Source: Monoraphidium neglectum (taxonomy: Eukaryota > Chlorophyta > Chlorophyceae > Sphaeropleales > Selenastraceae). From it: a DNA stretch of 19,468 bases. Below are positions 8,686 through 17,600 of this stretch, in pieces. The DNA lies in NCBI RefSeq assembly GCF_000611645.1, contig NW_014013090.1, forward strand, positions 1 to 19,468. The letters are read 5' to 3'. Both the position numbers and the translations under genes were made by a program. The first letter of the stretch is position 1; every line of letters begins with the position of its first letter. The notes under the pieces were generated by a model, which was not told the DNA's origin, searched no databases, and was given only the letters and a program-made list of their open reading frames with translations.

Positions 8686-10797
8686 TCACAGGCGTGCAAT
8701 GACAGCCTCAACCTCGTCCTGGTTGTACAGGTGGTAATTCTTAGCCACCTTGGCAATGTCCACGTTGGTGGCAGTCACCTGGGACAAAGGCGCATGGGTT
8801 GGGAGAGGCAAGTGGGAGTCAGGCAGGGCCCCCTGCGACGACCGCTGCCAGCTGCAGCATGAGTGCGGCACGCAGCCGAGTGCTTGCCGTGTCCCAACTC
8901 ACTGCACGCTGCAGGGGCACGCTGCTGAGGCTTCTCACTGATAAACCCCTTTCCCTCGCCAGCAGCGCCCAGCTGCGCACCTTCTCCTCCATGACCTGCT
9001 TGAGAGTGGACAGTGCCAGCACCTCCGCCTCCGCCAGGGTCATCTCCGGCTTGAAATGCTCCTGGAAGGGAGGGAAAATGACGAATGCAGGCACAATGTC
9101 AAGCGGCTGGGGTGGGAGGCGCCACAGCTCGCAACACATTATCAAACCTCCACTTTGTTTATATTGTGTTATACACACTGCTACGCCCCATCAGCTGCAG
9201 CCCACCCGATGGACTGTCTGCCATGCCTCCCCGGCCCAAACTTGCCACGCATTGCCCTGCCCTCCTCCCTCGCACCTGCAACGCCGTGAGGGCGCCCTCG
9301 CTGCCGCTGCCGATTGCCATGCACCGGTACTTGACGTACGTGCCGCTGGGATCTGTGTGGTACAGCACGGGACCAGCCTCGCGGTCCCAACCCGCGATCA
9401 GAAGCGCCACACCAAACGGCCGGCTCTGCGGGGGGCGTCAACGGGCCGGCGTGGGGGCGCGACGTCGAGGGCGGGCCTGGGCTCAAGCTGGGGTCGTCAG
9501 CAGAATGCACGCTTCAGCGTCTGACCTTGCCCTTCAGCCATGAGCCCTGCGGTTGCCGCCCACCAAACCTCAAGCAGAACCTGCCCAGCCGCCCAATATC
9601 CAGGCAGCAGCCCTCACAGTCCGCAGGCCGTACCGGCCAGCACTCACCATGCCGCCGCCGCCCCCCTCATCGTCGTCCTCCCCGAATTGCAGCGCCAGGT
9701 CGCACAGTGACTGCGTGCATGACTCTAGCGGCATCGGCTCGTTGTACGAGAAGCGGTGCGACTGGGGAAAGGGGGGCAAAGTTGTGTGTTGGGTTCTCAC
9801 ACTAGTGTGCTGGTGTGTGCTGCAGGAGGAGGCTTTATAGGACAGCAAGGTGCTTTGCCAGCTGCAAGGACAAGCATTGGTCAAAAACGACTTGCAATCC
9901 AGAATTGTGAAGCTTCGTTTTCCATTAGACGTTATTCAATCTTTAATAGCAAGTTCACTCACAACCCATCATTGAACATGCAGGGCTCTATTTTGATTTG
10001 TGATTGTATCAAAACAGAACCCTTCGCGTTCAACGACTATCTCCTGCAATCCTGCAACCCTGCTGGTGCGCGCGCCCGCAAGTTCCGCACCTGCGTTTCC
10101 GCCCGTGCATGGTCGATCAGGGTCTTGGCATCAGCAGTGAGGCCGCTCATGGCGCAGCCGATGTGCTCATCAATCTCCGCCACTTTCTGGATGCTGCTGG
10201 GCTCCTGCGGGTCGGCACAAGGTAGGTGCACTACTCACTGTAGATTTAAAGTCCTCACAAACGCATAAGATAACTGATGTTGTACAGCTAACAGCTGCGC
10301 AGGCTGCTGACACAGCAGGACAGTACCACACACGCTGAACAGCACCTGCAGGTCTCAGGATATCACTGAAGATCAGAACCATCATTTCCCAGCATCATCA
10401 CCACCACCACTACCCACAGCACTATCAGTACCATCACACTCTTTTTTTGCAAGTGCCATTGTGCACAGGAATGCAGGCACTGCCACTCCGGCCATGCTGC
10501 GCACCAGAAGCGGTGATGTGACGCGCTTCTCCACAGCCAAAACCACCCCCTCGCTGGTGGCAACGCCGATCGCTGTTGATCCAAGCTGCGATCGGCAGCA
10601 TGAGCACGGCGCGGCGCGGCAAGTGGGGTAAGCATGGCCGCTGCTGCAAGCATGCGCGTTGCTGCACGGTGGTGGCGTCCGCCACAGCAGGTGGGGCGCA
10701 CCTTGATCGCTTCAATGGCGTATTCGACTTGAAACAGTCGTCCTTCTGGGCTGAAAGTGTTCACGCCCCTGTCGTACTCGCTCCTCGTAAGGAACAT
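8686..10797 (-). CDS. PSMA5: 20S proteasome subunit alpha type-5
   Basis: Structural alpha-ring subunit of the 20S core particle (plant PAE), in cytosol and nucleus; alpha subunits gate the channel and are not proteolytic. Seven exons on the minus strand: 10797-10702, 10585-10505, 10204-10091, 9761-9648, 9425-9276, 9061-8981 and 8778-8686, giving 242 residues against 241 in human. It starts [20 protein letters not shown], containing the alpha-subunit N-terminal signature, and continues [101 protein letters not shown] and TLKQVMEEK. All match alpha-5 with no gap or broken residue. The segment [10 protein letters not shown] replaces the usual acidic loop before SRPFG. All six introns (116-329 nt) are phase 0, and five of six donors read GTGCG. 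The gene is divergent from the carrier gene at 11241. Confidence 0.98.
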
Positions 10798-11240
10798 CGT
10801 GTGATCTGGGATGCTGCTGAGGCCGCTAGACTAAGTGAGTACTAAGAAACCAGCTAGGATGAAGTTATTGTGAGTCGGGGGTGGTGTTACGCTTCTCTGC
10901 GTGATCTATGATCTTCTGAAGCGTCCGATCGAGTGGCTTCAGTGCGAGTGGTACACCTGTTATTTGATTTACTCTGAGAACTCCGAATCTATGGTACTGC
11001 AATACATGCGGGTTGCCTGCTGACCTGGTGACCACCACGAGTGTGAGCAGCTACGGGCAAAGTCGTCGTGGACCCCACACGTCAATAGCACGCGGTACGT
11101 CAGTCAAATGGTGGATCCCTCTGTGCTTGTATAGCCCCTGCACGCCTCCCCGTTGCCTGTGCGCAACGTCCGCTCAGCGCTCCACCCGCCGCGGCGTGCA
11201 CCCCGCCCTCCAGGGGCGCCCTGCCTGCTCGGCGCGCAGG
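10798..11240. promoter_or_regulatory. Divergent intergenic region, likely shared promoter of proteasome alpha-5 and carrier genes
   Basis: 443 bases lie between the ATG of the minus-strand proteasome gene and the chosen ATG of the plus-strand carrier. Both promoters and both 5' UTRs must fit here unless one gene has a distant non-coding exon. It is less GC-rich than the exons, especially 10850-11000. No clear TATA box was seen. An open frame runs from about 11013 in frame with the carrier but contains no ATG. Confidence 0.55.
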
Positions 11241-12548
11241 ATGGGTGCCACCTCAGCCTGTGGGGAAGTGGCCTCAGTCCAGCAGCCAGCTACACGCCCG
11301 CCAGGGCAGCAGCACAGCGAGCATCAGCAAGAGCCTGTAGCCCAGCCGACCGCCTTGCAGCAGCAACAACAGCGGCACTATGGCCAGGACCAGGAGCAGC
11401 CGGTGTGGCACGGCCTCGTCGCTGGCGCGGCGTCTGGCCTGGCAGCTCGCGTCGTGACATACCCTGCGGACACCGTCAAGGCGCGCCTGCAGGTGCAGGG
11501 CGCCGCTGCGCTGCGCGCGACGCAGCAGGGGCGCGTCGGCGCGCGGCCGTACTCGGGCACCCTGGACGCGGCGCGCACCATGCTGCTCAATGAGGGCCCA
11601 CCCAGCTTGTACCGCGGCTTTGCCGCGGTCATGGTCGGCGTGCTGCCGGCCAATGCGGTGTACTTTGGAAGCTACGAGCTCAGCCGGCGCCTCGTGCCGC
11701 GCGGATGGGGCGTCGGCGCAGACGTGGCCACCGGCGCCATTGCGCAGCTGGCCGCGGGCCTGGTATACACGCCCATCGACATCATCAAGGAGCGGCTGCA
11801 GGTGCAGGCGCTGATGGGCGGCGCGTACAAATTCCGTGGGCCGTTGGAGGCGCTGCGCAGCCTGCTGGCAGAAGGAGGCAGCGGCGGCAACGAGGGAACA
11901 GGTGCCGAGGGCCGCCACTCTGGCAGCAGCAGCGGGGGCAGCGGGGGCAGCGGCCGCGCTGGGGGTACGGCCCACAGCAGCAGCGTCAAACACAGCCACC
12001 AAAAAGCAGCGGCGGCAGCGCGGAAACGTGCGGCTGCTGAGGGCCGGGCCTCCACCGGCGCAGTGCGGACAGATGCTATGGCAGGCGGCGGCCAAGGGCT
12101 GCAGCCGCAGCAGCACCTGCGGCGGCTGTCGTGTTTGTTTCGCGGATATTGGGCCACGAACTGTGTGTGGCTACCATGGAACATGCTTTACATAGCTGGT
12201 TACGAGCAGGCGCGTGGCACGGCGGCACGCTCGCAGGGGCTGCAGCGGCCAGAGCAGCTGCCGGCATGGGCGACGGCGTCGTGCTCGGCGGGCGCTGCTG
12301 CGGTTGCCGCGGTTGTGACGCACCCAGCGGACGTGGTCAAGACGCGGCTGCAGGTCATGACTGCAACGGCGGAGGGCCGCGGCCTCACGGCGGTGCTCGT
12401 GGCGCGGCAGATGCTTGCCGCCGAGGGGCCACGCAGCTTTTGGAGCGGCCTCGGTGCGCGGCTGCTCAACATAGCGCCGGGATGCGCGTTGTCCTGGGCG
12501 CTGTACGAGCAGATCAAAGCGCGGCTTGCGCTGTCGGACGGCGGGTAA
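11241..12548 (+). CDS. Mitochondrial carrier family (SLC25) protein, substrate unknown
   Basis: Inner mitochondrial membrane (or plastid/peroxisome) solute carrier, intronless, 435 residues against the usual 300 or so. The three carrier signatures are present: PADTVKARLQ (75-84), PIDIIKERLQ (178-187) and PADVVKTRLQ (362-371). Each begins a repeat of two transmembrane helices; GLVAGAASGLAARVVTYP is helix 1. Family motifs after the odd helices include SLYRGF (122-127), LFRGYW (299-304) and SFWSGL (399-404). The N-terminus (1-55) is Gln-rich. Residues about 211-292 are a Gly/Ser/Ala/Lys insertion in the matrix loop of repeat 2. The start is the first ATG of the frame, with A at -3 and G at +4. 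The substrate cannot be named: contact-point residues were not assigned, and PIDIIKERLQ in repeat 2 does not settle a subfamily for me. Confidence 0.93.
   Translation: MGATSACGEVASVQQPATRPPGQQHSEHQQEPVAQPTALQQQQQRHYGQDQEQPVWHGLVAGAASGLAARVVTYPADTVKARLQVQGAAALRATQQGRVGARPYSGTLDAARTMLLNEGPPSLYRGFAAVMVGVLPANAVYFGSYELSRRLVPRGWGVGADVATGAIAQLAAGLVYTPIDIIKERLQVQALMGGAYKFRGPLEALRSLLAEGGSGGNEGTGAEGRHSGSSSGGSGGSGRAGGTAHSSSVKHSHQKAAAAARKRAAAEGRASTGAVRTDAMAGGGQGLQPQQHLRRLSCLFRGYWATNCVWLPWNMLYIAGYEQARGTAARSQGLQRPEQLPAWATASCSAGAAAVAAVVTHPADVVKTRLQVMTATAEGRGLTAVLVARQMLAAEGPRSFWSGLGARLLNIAPGCALSWALYEQIKARLALSDGG
11871..12116 (+). repeat. Low-complexity Gly/Ser/Ala insertion in the carrier
   Basis: In-frame simple sequence made of GGC, AGC and GCG codons encodes runs such as SSSGGSGGSGRAGG, followed by a basic Ala/Lys/Arg segment (KAAAAARKRAAAEG). 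It interrupts the matrix loop of carrier repeat 2, between LRSLLAEG and LFRGYW. Confidence 0.8.
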
Positions 12549-13331
12549 TCACATTGATGCCGGGATAGCCATGCTGGGCTTTAACAGGGCGATGGGCGAT
12601 CAGTGCAACAGCTGACTGGCAGCTGAAAAGCCACTGTTGAAATTACTTTCGTAGCCCTACCAGTTGCAGCCTGTGGTGACAGCAGATGAAGCGCACCAGC
12701 ACGCAACCTACAGTATGCCGGTCTGTCTCATTTGAAGCAGCGCTGTGTGTGCGGGATGGAGAGCATGCAGCACAGCGGAATGCAGCAGCACAAAGAGTTC
12801 AAATTGCTGATGTTTAAGAGAGGCATCAGATGTCCAGCTCGTGTCGCATACTGCACGGTCAGGGGCGTGACTACCGGAACCGCTGGTGACCCACCCACCA
12901 GCCATGGTCACTGGACGAAGGCAGCTCGCTCCGTGGCAGTAGTGACGCAGGACCAACGGCATCCGTACCATCGAACCGATAGCCTCTGTTACAGCCAGCA
13001 TCGCGCGGCGAGTCTGACCGTATCGTACAAGTCGTGCGCACCCAAGTAGATCGGCAAGGGAGGCCAGCATATTGTTACACAGAGGTGGCAGTATCAACAT
13101 CATTCGAAGCCCCTGTAAGGCGCCGTCATGTCGGGCCCGGTGAGTTGCAGCACGAAGGCATCCGGCTCCGCTGAGCACTTGCATCTTTGCGAATGTATCA
13201 TGTATGAAAGATTGATGATTGAGTGAGTCTGGAGCTGAGCAGAGCGCGCATGCGCCACTCTGTGAACACTGCTGCGCCGCTGCTGCTGATGTTCGCAGCC
13301 GTCGACGAGTGCATCTGTGTCCAAGGACTGG
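12549..13331. other. Intergenic region between carrier and RPA12 genes
   Basis: 783 bases with no recognisable gene; open frames are short and atypical. It should hold the carrier 3' UTR and the RPA12 promoter. A TGTAA at 13114-13118 is a possible but distant (about 570 bases) poly(A) signal for the carrier. No tRNA was seen. Confidence 0.5.
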
Positions 13332-14198
13332 ATGTTTTGCCCACTGTCGGGCTACCTTTTAGAGCTTGACCCTGTGCGGGGTGTGGCCCACTGCCCCATG
13401 ACGGGCTATCAAAAGAGCCTCGACGGTGCGCGGCCCTGGCTTGCTACCCCAGCACACAGGCCTGACTGCGTGTCCTCACACTGCATCGGCAAGTTGCAAG
13501 CGTCCAAGAAGCGGCAATCAGAGCGAGAGGTGGTTGGTACCAGCCGCACATCCGTCAAGCATCACTCCCTCATACGCTGTTGCTGCTGTTTTGACCTCGC
13601 ACCGCGCAAGCAGAGCTCTCAAGCATCCGGATAGAGGCGCACGCTAACATGGCGGTGAGCTACAGCTTGCCTTGTAGTGCGTCAGGCTTCCAAAGGCACG
13701 TCGGGCTGCCAGGTACCTTTTGCGTTCAGTGAAAACCGCCTGAAACCAAGCACTACAGTGCTGGATAGCCCATTTTTGACAAATGATAGGGATCCTCACG
13801 ATGCCGTACAACCATGCCCGCCATATTCGCCGCCCTCTGTCAGGAGTACCGGCGGCAGTACAACCTGGAGCCGCTGGTGAAGGACGAGGCGGAAGTGGAG
13901 GAAACGGGCCGCGTGCGCGCAACGGTGAGGCAGCTCGATCGCCACTTCAGGCCAGAAGCTTCCGCGTGCTGCTGGACCAGCTGTCTGTGCCACCCTGACA
14001 TACAGCAGTTCATGCACTGTGCTATTGTACCTACACTTAATCAAATTATGGATGCAATTGCAGGTGGATGAAAAGTGCCCGCAATGCGGACACCAAGGCA
14101 TGGAGTTTTACACCATGCAGCTGCGGTCAGCGGATGAGGGTCAGACTGTGTTCTATGAGTGCCCAGACTGCAAACACAAGTACTCCACAAACACTTAA
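13332..14198 (+). CDS. RPA12: DNA-directed RNA polymerase I subunit RPA12
   Basis: Small zinc-ribbon subunit of Pol I (A12.2/POLR1H), involved in rRNA transcription in the nucleolus; its C-terminal domain stimulates transcript cleavage like TFIIS. Exons are 13332-13425, 13522-13553, 13844-13924 and 14064-14198, introns in phases 1, 0 and 0, giving 113 residues (family about 110-126). The C-terminal ribbon is intact: C74, C77, C102 and C105, with the acidic hairpin RSADEGQT (90-97, D93/E94) that enters the active site. The linker reads EYRRQYNLEPLV. The N-terminal ribbon begins MFCPLSGYLLELDPVRG and continues with HCPMTGY; it keeps the first Cys of each knuckle (C3, C21) but has Ser6 and Thr24 where second cysteines are expected. 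The 32-nt exon 2 is the least certain part because its donor is GTCAAG. RPB9 and TFIIS are less likely: the hairpin spacing and short length fit RPA12. Confidence 0.9.
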
Positions 14199-14662
14199 TG
14201 CAGATGCAACGGCTTCAATTCTCGAAGTCCGTCTTTCAATCTTGTGTTGTTTGTGCGCCCCAATTCTTGTACAAGTTTTCAAACCTCACAAGCAGATACA
14301 CGCCTGGGCCATATATGTTGATGCACAGGATCCTCTCCTGAGCCTGTGCTGTCTGTTATTGTTAATGAACCTGAGACTATTGTCCTTGCGTGCGATTGGT
14401 CATCAATGGCTTGACGGTGTGGGCAGGCAGGCTACCTAGTGCAGCGTTCAACTACGAATTCATCCCTGTATGTTATCGGGCAGCATTGCAATGGTGCCCG
14501 GCTTGACAAATTGCATCACTTGATGAGCTGCGCGCCACTCCGCATGCCTGCTGCACGGCAGATGTGGGTCAAGGGGTGGGTGAAGGCTAGGCAGCGGGTG
14601 GGGCCGGCTTGTGCGCATTCAAAGTGCCAGACGTGCCAACACTTTTCCCAGGTTCGTTCAGG
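14199..14662. other. Intergenic region after RPA12
   Basis: 464 bases with an AT-richer left half that is probably the RPA12 3' UTR. No coding region or RNA gene was recognised and no clear TGTAA was found. The right half should include the promoter and 5' UTR of the next gene. Confidence 0.5.
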
Positions 14663-17600
14663 ATGAGTATCCTCGCAAATCTCGAGCAAAAAACGGATGA
14701 GATTTTCAAGCTGCACGTATAATTGAACGCTCCAGATCACGCGCCGGACAGCTGTCGAGCACTCGCACATCCGGGGGCGGTCCTAGTCCGTACTAGGGAA
14801 TGGAGATTGGAACTCATGGTTCATCTGAGCTGGGAGATGCGCCGGCAGATGCAGAGAAGGCCCAACATGTCGAGGGCCGGGTGCGTGCCGACTGACGTGA
14901 TCGCGATTGATGCCTGCTCTGATAAGTGCTTTGCAGCTACCTTGATTACCTTCGTCCCAACCGGCTCTGTTTCAGGGCATCGGCGGCGGCGGCAAGCGCC
15001 TGACGCTTGGCAGCAAGCTTGGGGCCAGCAAGCTGTGGGGCACGGATGGAGGTGCGCTGCTTACCCTTTCTGCTTCAGTTGCCTCAGAGATGTATAGCCG
15101 GGCAGTGGGCAGGTGAATGCGGCAACGCAACAAGCGAGCTGGGAAAGCACGACGATGTGCAGCTGCGTTTGACCGTGTCGGCTGGGCTGCCAACTGCATG
15201 CTGGACGACCCCCTACCCTGCAACAAGTACCGTGTCTGTTCAGGCGGCTCATTGATACCACGCACGACCCCAAAACACCTCCTTGATCAAAAGTAGCTGT
15301 TCACGTGGGGACCTCGGATCAGAATGACAGTGGCAGCACCGGGACTAGCAGCGGCGGCGGCTGTGAGGCTGTGCGCAACCCGCTGCGGCAGAGCTTCACC
15401 GGCAAAGTGCAGCGGCTGCTTAACCTTGGCAAGGGTGGTGTTGAGCGAGGCAGCGACCAGCCGCCCTCACCCCTGCCGGGGCAGTCGCCGATGCGATCTC
15501 GCTCGTTCAATGGGAGCCTCGAGCATTTTGGGTTTGCTAATGCGCTGCGCGCCAGCGCACCTGAGACACCGCCGCGCGACAAGGGCGGCGTGGCCGGCGG
15601 GGCTGTCGGCACGAGCGCGCTCGCAGCGCCTGCCACAGCGGGCAAGCAGGGCAGGTCAATATGGGGCAAGCTGGGATCGGGAATGAAGCCCAGGCCAGCA
15701 CGCAAGGCAGCCCCCGCGACGGTGGCCATGCTCCCCAGCCTGGACGGCCCCTCGGTCGAGCTGCCCGTGCCCTCCAACGGCAGTGATAGCGCCAGCGCGC
15801 TGTGCCGCGTCAACACAGGCGGCGCCGGGGACGACGGCGCGTCGTATGATCCCCACGCGGACGGCGACGCCGTCGGCGGCGTGTCGTGCGACGACAGCCT
15901 GCGGTCCTGCTCGCCAGGCCCGGGCACCGGGTTTGACGCGGGGCCGTCGCCCTACATGACGCGCGGCGGATACTATGACGAAACCGTCGACCTGCGGCAG
16001 GTGTGTGTGCTCTCTTGAGCTTTGGCTGGAAGGCGCAAGGCGGCAGTGCGGCACACTTGCACGGCCCCGCACCGCCCGCGTTGCTAAAACGACTTCTGCA
16101 GTCCCAATTTGGATCCCCAGCCAACCCTCAGCTCTGAGCCCTCAACGCACGACCCGCGCCAGGTTCTGTCTTCCGGCTTTGCGCCGGACGGCCCTTGCAT
16201 GACGCCGCCTGGACGCGCGGGCGGCATCGAGGCGATGCCTGACTACTTGCTTACGCCGGGCGTTCAGGGCATTCTCACCGCAAACGGTGCTGCAGACATG
16301 CTCCCGACGCCGGCGCCGGACTGCGGCGCAGCCCGCGAGGCGCCCGCGGTTGCAGGCGCGGCGGCCGCGGTTGAGGGCAGCCCAGCCGCCGTCGATGAGT
16401 GGCCACGGGGGGTTGACTACGTAGACGCGGACGCAACAGTGGCGCTGCTGCCGGCAGCGGACCTGGCGCGCGCTGGCTACCCCTTGGACTCCACTGCTGC
16501 ACTGTTTCCTCCTGCAACAATTGCGACGGGAGCTAGCCCCAGCAATGTCAGCAGCCTGCGGTCTTCGTCGGTGGCCGATGATGTGGCGGCGCTCTGCGGG
16601 CGCAAGCGCAGGTCAGCGGAGGGGTCGGCGTCGCCAGCGTCGGCCCCAGTTGCGCCACCAGCCGCGGACGCAGCGACAGCCCAGTGCAGGGATGCTGACG
16701 TCGCGGCCGTGGCGCCATTGGCGGCCGGCGAGACGGTCGCGCCAAAGGAGGATGCAGGGCCAGAAGGGACAGCAGCACCTGCTGATCAGGAGATGGACGG
16801 CGGAGCAGCGGTACATCAGATTCAAGAGGATCAGCAGCAGCCGTCGCAGCAGGAGAATGAGGGCCCCTCGACGTCGAAGGAGGCTGTGCTGGGAATCGTG
16901 GAGGAGGAGGAGGAAGAGGCCCTGCAACCGCAGGTTGCTGCTGAGCGCGAGCCCGCATCAGCGCCTCCAGAAACCGCAGTGGCGAGCGGCACCGACGCGG
17001 CGCCCGCCACGCAAGAGGACGGCGCTGCGGCCGACGCGCAGCAGCCGCCCGCGCGACGCCCGGAGGCGGCAAGGGCAGAGGGGCGAGGGCAGGAGGCGGG
17101 TGCGGCGCCGCAGCGGGAGGGGTCTGCCGGCCTGCTGGACCTTGATTTGGATGACGAAGAGCCTCTGGGCGCCACCATCATCCCCAGCCCCGCCGCCGCG
17201 GCCGCGCCCCGCCCCAGCCCCCGCCGTCAGGCCAGCGGCCGCGCGGCGCCCGCCACGGACGGGCAAAGCGGTGTGCACGAGAGCATCCCTCTGTTTGTGC
17301 TGCAGCCCGAGGGGGATGCTGCGGGTGGCGGCGGCGATGGCAGGGAGGCAGGTGAGGCCGCAGTGGGCATGGAGCAGGTCGCAGAGGGTTTGGAGGCGCA
17401 TGACTTTGAGCCGCTGCCAGAGGAGGGTGTGATGGCCTGCCCGACAAGCTTGGCGGCTGACGCGTACGGGGCGCCGCTGCATGGCAACGGCGGAGGCGCC
17501 AGCAGGCTGCTGGGCGGCGCGCAGCGTGTGCAGGCGCCGGCAGGGGCGCCCGGGCCGGAATCGACAATTGAGACGGCGGAGGTGGCGGTCACCACAAGTC

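Noticed and set aside
10394..10436. Short CATCAC/ACC repeat that reads like a His tag
   Set aside because: It lies within intron 2 of the proteasome gene and is a simple trinucleotide repeat; no vector sequence is nearby.
11013..11240. N-terminal extension of the mitochondrial carrier
   Set aside because: The frame is open but begins at TTG and has no ATG before 11241, so it is probably 5' UTR or part of an intron.
11274..12116. 280-residue minus-strand open frame
   Set aside because: It is antisense to the mitochondrial carrier, whose three signature motifs are unambiguous on the plus strand.
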